From DUOX01 sp050944015 (GTDB lineage: Bacteria > Bacillota > Clostridia > Oscillospirales > Oscillospiraceae), in assembly GCA_050944015.1 (NCBI GenBank), contig JBMNQG010000049.1, positions 1 to 13,840 on the forward strand: a stretch of 13,840 nucleotides of DNA, written 5' to 3'. The position numbers were made by a program, and so were the translations under genes. Below, one piece after another: positions 6,423 to 13,812 of this stretch. How positions within the stretch are numbered: position 1 is the stretch's first letter; each line of letters opens with the position of its first letter. The notes under the pieces are model-generated. The model was not told where the DNA came from and searched no databases. It worked only from the letters and a program-made list of their open reading frames with translations.

Positions 6423-7733
6423 TCAGCCCCTGGCGTTTATGTTGCTGGTTATATCCCGAAGGGTGGCCGCCATGTACTGATCCGTTTTGAGAAGCTCCTC
6501 CACCTTCCTTATGGAGTTCAGGACCGTGGAGTGGTTCCTGTCGCCGTACTGTTCGCCGATGTCCTTAAGGGAAAGGTTGGTGAGGTTTCTCATAAGGTAC
6601 ATGGATACCTGCCGTGCCATGGCGGTGTTTTTGGACCTGCGCTGGCCACGGAGATCCTCCTCTGTAAGGGAGTAGTATCTGGCGGTCTCTTCTATTATCA
6701 CATCGGGGGTGGGTATGTAGGTGCCTATGCGTATTACGTCCTTGATGGCACGCTTTACAGAGTTTATCGATATGGTGTCGTCCAGGATTTCCCTGTAAGC
6801 TGTAAGGCGCTTGACTACACCTTCAATCTGCCGTATGTTTGCGGTTATGTTCTCGGCAATGTATTCGACCACCTCGTCCGACAAAATCAAACCCAGCTGG
6901 GCGGCCTTGTTTCTGGTTATGGCCATGCGGGTTTCAAAGTCCGGCGGCTGCACGTCCGCCATGAGGCCCCCTTCAAAGCGGGTGCGAAGCCTGTCCTCCA
7001 GCTTGGACATTTCCATGGGGGGGCGGTCGGAGGTAATAACTATTTGCTTGCCGGCTTCATAAAGGGTGTTAAAGGTGTGGAAGAACTCCTCCTGCACGCC
7101 CAGCTTTCCCGCTATGAACTGGATGTCGTCCACCAGGAAGAGGTCCACGTAGCGGTATTTCTGCCTGAACTCCTCCTGGGTATTGTCCTTTATGGAGCGA
7201 ACCATCAGGTTGGTAAATTCGTCGCCCTTGACGTACGCGATTTTCTTCGAGGGTTCCTTTTCGTGGATGTACTGGCCTATGGCCAGGAGGAGGTGGGTCT
7301 TGCCGAGGCCGGAGTTCCCATAGATAAAGAGGGGGTTGTAGGCCTTGCCCGGGTTTTCCGCCACGGCCACGGCTGCCGCGTGGGCAAACTTGTTGGAGGG
7401 CCCTACCACGAAGTTGTCGAAGGTGAAGCCGGCTATTTCGGGCAGGCTGTCGTCGGATTCCTTCTGGCTTTGGTAGGAATCCAGCTCGTCTCCCGCCAGG
7501 ACCTGGAGGTCAAATTCGAAGGAAAAAATGTCGTTGAGGGCGCTTTTAATGGTTGAAGAAAAGCGCTGGGTTATGATATCCCTCTTAAAGTCGGAGGGGG
7601 TGTGAATGACCAGCTTGTTGTCGGATATCTCAACCGGCGTACAGTCTGAAAACCAGGTGTTGATTGCGGTGGCTGTAAGGTCACGGCTTAGGATTTCCAT
7701 GACGGCTTTCCAGACATCTGTCAGTGAATTCAT
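6423..7733 (-). CDS. dnaA: Chromosomal replication initiator protein DnaA
   Basis: AAA+ initiator that binds DnaA boxes and opens the origin. It has 436 residues, close to the roughly 446 of Bacillus. Domain I (about 1-85) begins VWKAVMEILSRDLTATAINTWF. A short linker follows. The AAA+ domain begins near FTFDNFVVGPSNKFA, with Walker A GNSGLGKT at 139-146 (Lys145), Walker B LFLVDD at 198-203, and sensor/finger segments DRPPMEMSKLEDRLRTRFEGGL and FETRMAITRNKA. Domain IV has RRSKN and ARQVSMYL, then a helix-turn-helix with the signature GDRNHSTV where the family has GGRDHTTV: Asn400 replaces Asp and Ser402 replaces Thr. The ATG at 7733 has AAGGAG 10 bases upstream (7745-7750) and lies under a good promoter. 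It is the first gene of the leftward replication cluster. Confidence 0.97.
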   Translation of the reverse strand: MNSLTDVWKAVMEILSRDLTATAINTWFSDCTPVEISDNKLVIHTPSDFKRDIITQRFSSTIKSALNDIFSFEFDLQVLAGDELDSYQSQKESDDSLPEIAGFTFDNFVVGPSNKFAHAAAVAVAENPGKAYNPLFIYGNSGLGKTHLLLAIGQYIHEKEPSKKIAYVKGDEFTNLMVRSIKDNTQEEFRQKYRYVDLFLVDDIQFIAGKLGVQEEFFHTFNTLYEAGKQIVITSDRPPMEMSKLEDRLRTRFEGGLMADVQPPDFETRMAITRNKAAQLGLILSDEVVEYIAENITANIRQIEGVVKRLTAYREILDDTISINSVKRAIKDVIRIGTYIPTPDVIIEETARYYSLTEEDLRGQRRSKNTAMARQVSMYLMRNLTNLSLKDIGEQYGDRNHSTVLNSIRKVEELLKTDQYMAATLRDITSNINARG

Positions 7734-7783
7734 ACGAGAAGTCTCTCCTTTTCATGGGCGAAAAGCCCTCCCTTAACCAGTTA

Positions 7784-7812
7784 ATTATACCAAAAAAAAT
7801 GCTGATTGGCAA
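7784..7812 (-). promoter_or_regulatory. Promoter of dnaA
   Basis: On the minus strand, -35 TTGCCA (7812-7807), 17-bp spacer containing a T-run, -10 TATAAT (7789-7784). One mismatch in the -35 and a perfect -10. Transcription would begin near 7777, giving a leader of about 45 bases. I see no DnaA box here that would suggest autoregulation. Confidence 0.75.
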
Positions 7813-7866
7813 CTAAAATCACAGACATTAAATTATATAATGTATGGGGGACGCGGCAAAGACGGC

Positions 7867-7882
7867 GGCAAATGCACTTGCC
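7867..7882. promoter_or_regulatory. Operator-like palindrome over a -35 element
   Basis: GGCAAATGCACTTGCC: seven of eight base pairs of the dyad are symmetric, with TGCA at the centre. It covers five of the six bases of the -35 hexamer at 7878-7883 of the rightward promoter, the expected position for a repressor site. The cognate regulator is not in this window. Confidence 0.5.
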
Positions 7883-7906
7883 AGCCCTTTCCCGATAGGA
7901 TAAAAT
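7878..7906 (+). promoter_or_regulatory. Rightward promoter for the SnoaL-like gene and mfd
   Basis: -35 TTGCCA (7878-7883), 17-bp spacer, -10 TAAAAT (7901-7906). Predicted start near 7913 with a leader of about 50 bases. A further isolated TATAAT at 7836-7841 lacks a convincing -35. Confidence 0.65.
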
Positions 7907-7963
7907 AAAAAATATTAATAAGCAGATTTGCTTCAGCATAATAAATCTATTGGGGGATAAAAA

Positions 7964-8713
7964 ATGGATAAATCACTGGAATCATTGGAAAAGAAGATTC
8001 AGGAGCTTGAAAAAAGAGTACAGAGATACGAGGACTATATGGAGATAGTCAACCTGATGGGCAGGTACCAGTATCTCCTGACCGGCGGCCAGAACGACGT
8101 CATAGCCAGGGAGCTCTATGCCTACGACCACCCCGACGCCCACTGCGAATACGGGCCCCTTGGAGTGTTTACCGGGGACAAGGCTGTGGAATTCTTCGAC
8201 CAGGTCAATTACAACTTCTGTCTCGGCCGTAAGGACGGCACCGCAGACGGAACCCTGGAATATCACCAGATTACCACCCCGGTAATAGAGATTGCCGAGG
8301 ACGGGAAAACTGCAAAAGGAATGTGGCTTTCCACCGGCGCCATACTTATGGCCCAGGATCCCGAGGACCCCGAGGGCAGCTTTACCTGGGACGTGGGCAA
8401 GTACGCCGTTGATTTCATAAAGACGGACAAGGGCTGGAAAATCTGGCACCTGCATGTCTGCGACATGTGGCGGTCGGATTTTAGCGAGGATCCGGTAAAA
8501 AACAGGAAGCCCCCCCAGCAGTGGACCACCCAGGAGATGATAGACGAGTACAACGCCAGGGCGGCAAAGGGCGAAAACGTGCGCCCCATGGGATTCCCCA
8601 TCCCCGACAGACCCACCACCTTCCACTACTTCTATTCCGGGGAACTGCCAGCCCCCAGGGAGCCCAAGCCCCCCGAGCCCTATGACACCTTTGAAAACAC
8701 CTACAGTTATTAA
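7964..8713 (+). CDS. SnoaL-like / NTF2-fold domain protein, distantly BaiE-like, function unknown
   Basis: A soluble protein of 249 residues with no signal peptide or membrane segment. Residues 4-26 look like a charged coiled coil (LESLEKKIQELEKRVQ). Residues about 22-170 fit the SnoaL/NTF2-like cone fold: helix GRYQYLLTG, then DAHCEYGPLGVFTG, YHQITTPVIEI, AKGMWLSTG, and closing strands GKYAVDFIKTDKGWKIWHLHVCDMW. A Pro-rich tail (about 205-249) is unusual for the fold. From memory of bile-acid 7-alpha-dehydratase BaiE (Tyr30, Asp35, His83), Tyr35 and His101 align with the Tyr and His, but Thr40 replaces the Asp. An enzyme acting on a bulky hydrophobic ligand, such as a dehydratase or isomerase, is plausible but not shown. 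The ATG at 7964 has a weak GGGGGAT site. mfd follows 31 bp later with no terminator between, so the two are probably cotranscribed. Codon use resembles the neighbours. Confidence 0.75.
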   Translation: MDKSLESLEKKIQELEKRVQRYEDYMEIVNLMGRYQYLLTGGQNDVIARELYAYDHPDAHCEYGPLGVFTGDKAVEFFDQVNYNFCLGRKDGTADGTLEYHQITTPVIEIAEDGKTAKGMWLSTGAILMAQDPEDPEGSFTWDVGKYAVDFIKTDKGWKIWHLHVCDMWRSDFSEDPVKNRKPPQQWTTQEMIDEYNARAAKGENVRPMGFPIPDRPTTFHYFYSGELPAPREPKPPEPYDTFENTYSY

Positions 8714-8744
8714 CCTTAGTTATTAATCTTGCAAAGGAGCGGCA

Positions 8745-11700
8745 ATGCGCAGCTTAACCCGTGCAATTCTGCAAAATAACGACCTTACCCCCCTCCCCGC
8801 CTGCGTAGAGGGGGGTACTTTGCCTGCCCTCGTTTCCGGCCTTTCCTCAATCCACAGGGCAAATCTGGCGGCCGCCCTGCGCCTGGAGACCGGGCGGCCC
8901 ATTTTTGTCGTTTGCCCCGATGAAGCCGCGGCCGAGGCCATGGCAAGGGATCTGAAGTCCTTTTTGGGCGAGGAGGTACTGGAGCTCACCTCCAGGGACT
9001 TTATCTTCTATTCCGCCGAGGGGGTGTCCCGCCAGGCGGAACAAAGGCGCCTGGCGGTTCTGGACGCGCTGGACCGCGGCCGGTCGCCCGTGACGGTCTG
9101 CACCATTTCCGGCCTCATGCAGGGGACGCTGGGGCCGCAGATGTTGAGGCAGGCCTCCTTCACCATTGATTTCAGCACCGTTATGGAGCCGGAAAATGTG
9201 GAGGAAAAGCTCATCCTCTGCGGCTATACCCGCAGGGATCAGGTGGAAGGGCCCGGCCAGTTTTCCCGGCGGGGCTATATTCTGGACTTCTTTTCTCCCG
9301 CCTACGAGGACCCGGTCCGGGTGGAGTTCTGGGGAGACGAGATAAACTCCATGGCCTTTTTCAGCATCGACAGCCAGCGTCGCACTGAAAGCATAGAAAG
9401 CTGCCGAATCCTCCCTGCAGCCGAGACTCTGCCCACCCTTTATCCCGGGGGGACGGGGCCTTTGGCGGAAAAGCTCATCCAGCTGGCCAACAGATATCAG
9501 GGCAGGAGCGGGCTTGGAAAGCTGGCGGACACCCTTCGGGAGGACGCCGAGCGGCTCAGGGAGACGGGGCATATTGCCGCCGCCGACCGCTACATGAAGC
9601 TGATAAACGGGGAAATGTACACGGCCCTGGACTTCATCCCGGAGGAGGCCCTGGTATTGCTGGACCAGCCCGGAAAAATCAGGGAGAGGGCCGAGGGCTA
9701 CGTGAAGCAGACGGCCGAGGACTTAAAGCTGCTGATTCAAAGCGGAACCCTTGCCGGCTCCCTTGCTGAGTTCATTCTGGACTGGGACGACGTCTGCCGC
9801 CGGCTGGAGGATTTTCCGGTGGTTATGGCCGACGCCTTCAGGGTGGGTCGCTACCCGCTGGAGCCCCGGAGACTCATGGGCCTGACTGCAAAGCAGCTTC
9901 CCTCTTACGGGGGCAGCGCCGAAACCGCGGCCGGAGACGTTCAGCATTATCTTGGACGGGACTTCCGGGTTGTGGTTCTGGCCAGGGACGAGCGGCGGAT
10001 AAAGGTCCTGCATGAGTTTTTCGAGGAAAAAGGCATAAAATGCGCCATAGACATTGAGCTTAAAGAGCTGTCTCCCAAAGGGGTCTGCAGCCTTGCCGTC
10101 GGCAGCCTGTCCGCCGGTTTTGAATACCCCGACATCAACCTGGCCGTTCTTACGGACGCCCAGTTTATTCAGGCCGGTTTCCGAAAGGCAAAGCGGAAAA
10201 AGGCCCTGTCCGGCCGGGAGAAGCTGAGCTCCTACGCGGACCTGGCAGTGGGGGACCTGGTGGTTCACGATCTCCACGGTATAGGGCGTTTTGCTGGCAT
10301 ATTCAAAATACCCGTGGACGGAGTGGAGAAGGACTATATTAAGATATGTTACGCCGGTACCGACAGCCTGTACGTGCCCGCCACCCAGCTTGATTTGGTA
10401 TCAAAATATATCGGCGGCGGCGAGGATAAGCCGGTACGCCTCTCAAAACTGGGGGGCAGCGACTGGCAGCGGTCCAAGAGCAGGGCAAAGGCGGCGGCCA
10501 AGGAGCTGGCCCGCAACCTGCTGGCCTTGTATGCGGAGAGACAGAAATTGCCCGGCTACGCCTTTTTTCCGGATTCTCCCTGGCAGATTGAGTTTGAGGA
10601 AAAGTTCGGCTACCAGGAGACTGAGGACCAGCTTCGCTGCACAGAGGAGATAAAAAGGGACATGGAACGGCCCGTCTCCATGGATAGGCTTCTCTGCGGC
10701 GACGTTGGTTACGGCAAGACGGAGGTGGCCTTCCGGGCGGTAATGAAGTGCGTGCTGGACGGAAAACAGGCGGCAATCCTGGTGCCCACCACGGTTCTTG
10801 CTCAGCAGCATTACCAGACTGCCATGCAGAGGTTTTTCGGGTATCCCGTACGCATCGACCTTTTGTCCCGGTTCCGCACCCCCGCCCAGATAAAGCAGAC
10901 GCTTAAGGACCTGAAAGACGGCCTGGTGGATATAGTAATAGGCACCCACAGGCTCCTTCAGAAGGACGTCCAGTTCAAGGACCTGGGACTCCTTGTGGTG
11001 GACGAGGAGCAGCGGTTCGGCGTTGCCCACAAGGAGCATATCAAGGAGATAAGCCGCCAGGTGGATGTGCTCACCCTGTCCGCCACTCCCATACCCCGCA
11101 CCCTGAACATGGCCCTTTCGGGAATAAAGGACATGTCCACCATCGAGGAGCCGCCCCAGGACAGGCTGCCGGTCCAGACCTACGTCATGGAGCACGACTG
11201 GGATGTGATATGCGACGCCATACGCAGGGAGATTCAAAGAGGCGGCCAGGTTTACTACCTGCACAACCGCATTGACAGCATTGAGCGAACAGCCATGCGC
11301 CTTTCGAAAATGCTGGAGGGGGTGTCCATAGGCATAGCCCACGGACAGATGGATGAGGAGAGCCTGTCCGCCGTCATGGAAGATATGGTGGAAGGCAAAG
11401 TCCAGGTTCTGGTCTGCACCACCATAATAGAGACGGGCATAGACATACCTAATGTGAACACTCTTATAATTGAGGACGCAGACAGGCTTGGCCTTGCCCA
11501 GCTCCATCAGATAAGAGGGCGGGTGGGCAGGTCCTCCCGGCGGGCCTGCGCCTACCTCACCTTCCGTAAGAACAAGGTTCTGACGGAGGTGGCGGAAAAA
11601 AGGCTTTCCGCCATCCGGGAGTTTGCGGAATTCAACTCAGGCTTCAAAATCGCCATGCGGGACCTGGAGATACGGGGTGCGGGAAACCTGCTGGGCCCCG

Positions 11701-12254
11701 AGCAGTCCGGCCATATGATAGCCGTGGGCTACGACATGTATCTCAAGCTCCTGGAGGAGGCGGTTCTGGAGGAGAAGGGCGAAAAGCCGGAGGTGCGTGC
11801 CGAGTGCTCCGCCGACCTGGCGGTGTCCGCCAACATACCGGAAAGCTATGTGCGCTCTTCAGAGCAGAGGATGGACCTCTACCGGCGTATAGCCCTTATC
11901 AGGACCGAGGAGGAGGCCGACGACCTTACAGACGAGCTTATCGACAGGTTCGGCGACCCGCCGCCGCCGGTGAACGCGCTGATTCACGTGGCCCTGCTCA
12001 GGGGCGAGGCGACTAAGGCGGGCATCTGCGATATTAGCCAGAAGGACGGGTATTTGCGATTTGCCCTAACGGACTTTGACATGGCCAGGGTATCCGCCCT
12101 GTACGAGCAGCCGAAATTTAAGGGCAGGGTGAAGGTGGAGGCCGATTCCAAGCCCTGTCTGAGGCTTAAACTCAAGTCCGGCAAGCATATAATTGAACAA
12201 GCCAGGGAATTCGTTGCGGCCTACGCTGCAACGAAAGACATGGTCCAATCTTAA
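8745..12254 (+). CDS. mfd: Transcription-repair coupling factor Mfd
   Basis: A 1169-residue ATP-driven DNA translocase (family about 1150-1180). It pushes RNA polymerase off lesions and recruits UvrA. The N-terminal UvrB-like module (about 1-350) has SRDFIFYSAEGVS and FSRRGYILDFF. The RNA-polymerase-interaction domain starts near residue 497 (YADLAVGDLVVHDLHGIGRF). The RecG-like motor has Walker A GDVGYGKT at 652-659, DEEQ at 753-756, LSATPIPRT from 778, and QIRGRVGR at 922-929. The translocation motif region is EIRGAGNLLGPEQSGH. A C-terminal TRCF domain ends at 1169. The ATG at 8745 has AAAGGAG 5 bases upstream. In many Clostridia mfd follows pth and precedes a parvulin gene. The parvulin is here but pth is not. 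Confidence 0.97.
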   Translation: MRSLTRAILQNNDLTPLPACVEGGTLPALVSGLSSIHRANLAAALRLETGRPIFVVCPDEAAAEAMARDLKSFLGEEVLELTSRDFIFYSAEGVSRQAEQRRLAVLDALDRGRSPVTVCTISGLMQGTLGPQMLRQASFTIDFSTVMEPENVEEKLILCGYTRRDQVEGPGQFSRRGYILDFFSPAYEDPVRVEFWGDEINSMAFFSIDSQRRTESIESCRILPAAETLPTLYPGGTGPLAEKLIQLANRYQGRSGLGKLADTLREDAERLRETGHIAAADRYMKLINGEMYTALDFIPEEALVLLDQPGKIRERAEGYVKQTAEDLKLLIQSGTLAGSLAEFILDWDDVCRRLEDFPVVMADAFRVGRYPLEPRRLMGLTAKQLPSYGGSAETAAGDVQHYLGRDFRVVVLARDERRIKVLHEFFEEKGIKCAIDIELKELSPKGVCSLAVGSLSAGFEYPDINLAVLTDAQFIQAGFRKAKRKKALSGREKLSSYADLAVGDLVVHDLHGIGRFAGIFKIPVDGVEKDYIKICYAGTDSLYVPATQLDLVSKYIGGGEDKPVRLSKLGGSDWQRSKSRAKAAAKELARNLLALYAERQKLPGYAFFPDSPWQIEFEEKFGYQETEDQLRCTEEIKRDMERPVSMDRLLCGDVGYGKTEVAFRAVMKCVLDGKQAAILVPTTVLAQQHYQTAMQRFFGYPVRIDLLSRFRTPAQIKQTLKDLKDGLVDIVIGTHRLLQKDVQFKDLGLLVVDEEQRFGVAHKEHIKEISRQVDVLTLSATPIPRTLNMALSGIKDMSTIEEPPQDRLPVQTYVMEHDWDVICDAIRREIQRGGQVYYLHNRIDSIERTAMRLSKMLEGVSIGIAHGQMDEESLSAVMEDMVEGKVQVLVCTTIIETGIDIPNVNTLIIEDADRLGLAQLHQIRGRVGRSSRRACAYLTFRKNKVLTEVAEKRLSAIREFAEFNSGFKIAMRDLEIRGAGNLLGPEQSGHMIAVGYDMYLKLLEEAVLEEKGEKPEVRAECSADLAVSANIPESYVRSSEQRMDLYRRIALIRTEEEADDLTDELIDRFGDPPPPVNALIHVALLRGEATKAGICDISQKDGYLRFALTDFDMARVSALYEQPKFKGRVKVEADSKPCLRLKLKSGKHIIEQAREFVAAYAATKDMVQS

Positions 12255-12282
12255 ACATTTCGTAAACACTGACAGCCTTCCC

Positions 12283-12311
12283 TTGTTCTCGCCATTTTCC
12301 GCTGTTATGAT
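12283..12311 (+). promoter_or_regulatory. Promoter of the parvulin lipoprotein gene
   Basis: -35 TTGTTC (12283-12288), 17-bp spacer, -10 TATGAT (12306-12311). It lies in the 105-bp mfd-to-lipoprotein gap, in which I see no terminator, so readthrough from mfd could add to it. Confidence 0.5.
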
Positions 12312-12359
12312 ATTCGGGATTGGTCCAGTAACGGCATACATCTTATTAAGGAGAAGAAA

Positions 12360-13559
12360 ATGAAATTCAAGGCAATAACCGCGCTGCTGTGCTCCCTGGT
12401 GCTGATAGGCGCCCTGACCGGCTGCGCCGGCAGCGAAATCAGAAATTTCACAAACCCTGAAAACGAAACCGGTACCGAGACAGGCGGATTCACGTCTGAT
12501 TCCGCAGCGGAGTCCAGGGACTATGCCGCCGCTTACGCGGCCTACGCCCCCGACGAGCTGGTCATGACCATAAACGGCCTGCCGGTATACTGGGGCGAGT
12601 ATTTCTATTGGCTCAGTTCTGCCATGGGAGAGTATGAATACCAGTACGGCAGCATTGACGATTGGGACGCCAAGGCCGCATATTACACCTGCGACTGCGT
12701 GGTGCCGGGCGAGTGCGGCGAATGCGAGTCCAACCGGGACTATATTACACACTGTGTGCAGGAAATACTGGTCGAATATCGCGCCCTGGAATCCAACGCC
12801 CGCCGCCTGGGAGCCGAGCTGACTGATGAGGATTACGCAAATCTGGAGGCCATATGGCAGAAGGACGTGGAGTCTTACAGCGGAGGCGACGAAGAAGCTT
12901 TTATTGAGTACATGGAATCCATGTATCTGACCCGGGAGCTGTACGATTATTTTAATCAGGTGTCATGCCTGTACTACGAGACTTTTGACACAATATACGG
13001 CCCCAAGGGAGAGCTGTGTTCCGATGAGGACGTGTTGAACTTTGCCGAGAGCAAGGGTTTCATGATGGCCAAGCACATACTTCTGTCCAAAACGAGCCAC
13101 GAGGGCGAGGACCTGCCGGAGGAGGAGCAGGCTCAAAAGCTGGCCCTGGCCCAGGACCTGCTGGCCCAGCTCCAGTCCTGCGAGACAACCGAGGAAAGGT
13201 TGTCCCTGTTTGACAAGCTGATGAACGAGCATTCCGACGACCCCGGGCTTTTGTACTATCCCGGCGGGTATTGCTTCATCCCCGGGAGAATGGTGGCTCC
13301 CTTTGAGGAGGCGACAGCGGCGCTGAAGGAATATGAGATCAGCGAAATCGTGGAAACCGATTTTGGGTATCATATCATTCTCCGCCTGCCGCTGGACCCC
13401 AATGCCGTTGTGGAGTACTACAGCGAAACCGAGCGGTATGACCTGCGCTATGTGGCAGCCGTAGCTATGTACGACAGCCTTGTTAGCTCCTGGAAGGACG
13501 AGGCCCAGGTAGAGGTCAGCGGCAAATTTGCAGGCTTTGACATTGCATCGATTTTATAA
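12360..13559 (+). CDS. Parvulin-type peptidyl-prolyl isomerase lipoprotein (PrsA/SurA-like)
   Basis: A 399-residue exported protein. Residues 1-22 form a lipoprotein signal, with lipobox LTGC and lipidated Cys22 predicted. A Ser/Thr/Glu-rich linker follows (about 25-55), then an N-terminal chaperone-like helical region and a parvulin domain at about 233-345: AKHIL with His239, FIPGRMVAPFEEA with Met311 and Phe315, and TDFGYHII with His338. These are the usual active-site positions. The common GGDLG motif is replaced by YYPGGYCF. Anchored outside the membrane, it probably helps exported proteins fold. It is odd in carrying a Cys cluster, Cys111, 113, 119, 122 and 132, plus Cys203, 220, 274 and 305, unlike the usually Cys-poor PrsA. 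The ATG at 12360 has AAGGAG 6 bases upstream. A strong terminator follows. Confidence 0.88.
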   Translation: MKFKAITALLCSLVLIGALTGCAGSEIRNFTNPENETGTETGGFTSDSAAESRDYAAAYAAYAPDELVMTINGLPVYWGEYFYWLSSAMGEYEYQYGSIDDWDAKAAYYTCDCVVPGECGECESNRDYITHCVQEILVEYRALESNARRLGAELTDEDYANLEAIWQKDVESYSGGDEEAFIEYMESMYLTRELYDYFNQVSCLYYETFDTIYGPKGELCSDEDVLNFAESKGFMMAKHILLSKTSHEGEDLPEEEQAQKLALAQDLLAQLQSCETTEERLSLFDKLMNEHSDDPGLLYYPGGYCFIPGRMVAPFEEATAALKEYEISEIVETDFGYHIILRLPLDPNAVVEYYSETERYDLRYVAAVAMYDSLVSSWKDEAQVEVSGKFAGFDIASIL

Positions 13560-13569
13560 AAAATTCCAT

Positions 13570-13607
13570 AAATAAAGGGGTATGGCGTGCGCCATACCCC
13601 TTTATTT
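13570..13607 (+). terminator. Strong intrinsic terminator (symmetrical)
   Basis: A perfect 17-bp stem around a 4-base loop GTGC: arms AAATAAAGGGGTATGGC and its complement, followed by AATTTAA. The A-tract before and T-tract after let it work in either direction. It ends the lipoprotein transcript 10 bp after its stop and insulates the promoters to the right. Confidence 0.92.
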
Positions 13608-13723
13608 AATTTAAGGCCGGCGGCGCAATTCTTGGCGGCGCATATGCCTATAGACAGTTTCAACTAAAATTTTTATGGGTTTTTGTGCATAGAAAGGAAT
13701 AAAAATGCGGGTGAAAAAGGGGG
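13608..13723. other. Intergenic stretch without a gene
   Basis: No credible reading frame. It contains a 9-bp direct repeat GGCGGCGCA (13619-13627 and 13634-13642). An A/T-tract-rich stretch (about 13663-13705) just ahead of the strong promoter could act as an UP element. Confidence 0.4.
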
Positions 13724-13753
13724 TTGACAATGGGGGGTTATAGGTGGTATATT
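13724..13753 (+). promoter_or_regulatory. Strong promoter P1, probably for a stable-RNA operon
   Basis: Perfect -35 TTGACA (13724-13729), an 18-bp G-rich spacer, and -10 TATATT (13748-13753), with A-tracts upstream. Confidence 0.75.
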
Positions 13754-13772
13754 AATCGAGCGTCTGACGGCG

Positions 13773-13800
13773 AGCCTTTGTGAAGAGGAAAGCAAGGGCT
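13773..13800 (+). other. Leader RNA hairpin between the two promoters
   Basis: AGCCTTTG (13773-13780) can pair with CAAGGGCT (13793-13800), 8 bp including one G-U, around a 12-base loop. It is followed by GAAAAAAGG rather than a U-run, so it is not a terminator. It may be only incidental. Confidence 0.3.
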
Positions 13801-13812
13801 GAAAAAAGGCAC

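Noticed and set aside
7924..7948. AGATTT...AAATCT inverted repeat in the leader of the SnoaL-like gene
   Set aside because: Only six A/T-rich pairs around a 13-base loop, which is weak and likely by chance.
7734..7963. Second origin half or rpmH upstream of dnaA
   Set aside because: I found no TTATCCACA, TTGTCCACA or TTTTCAACA here and no frame resembling ribosomal protein L34.
7964..8713. Calling this gene baiE (bile-acid 7-alpha-dehydratase)
   Set aside because: The catalytic Asp is replaced by Thr, the protein is much longer, and no other bai genes are nearby.
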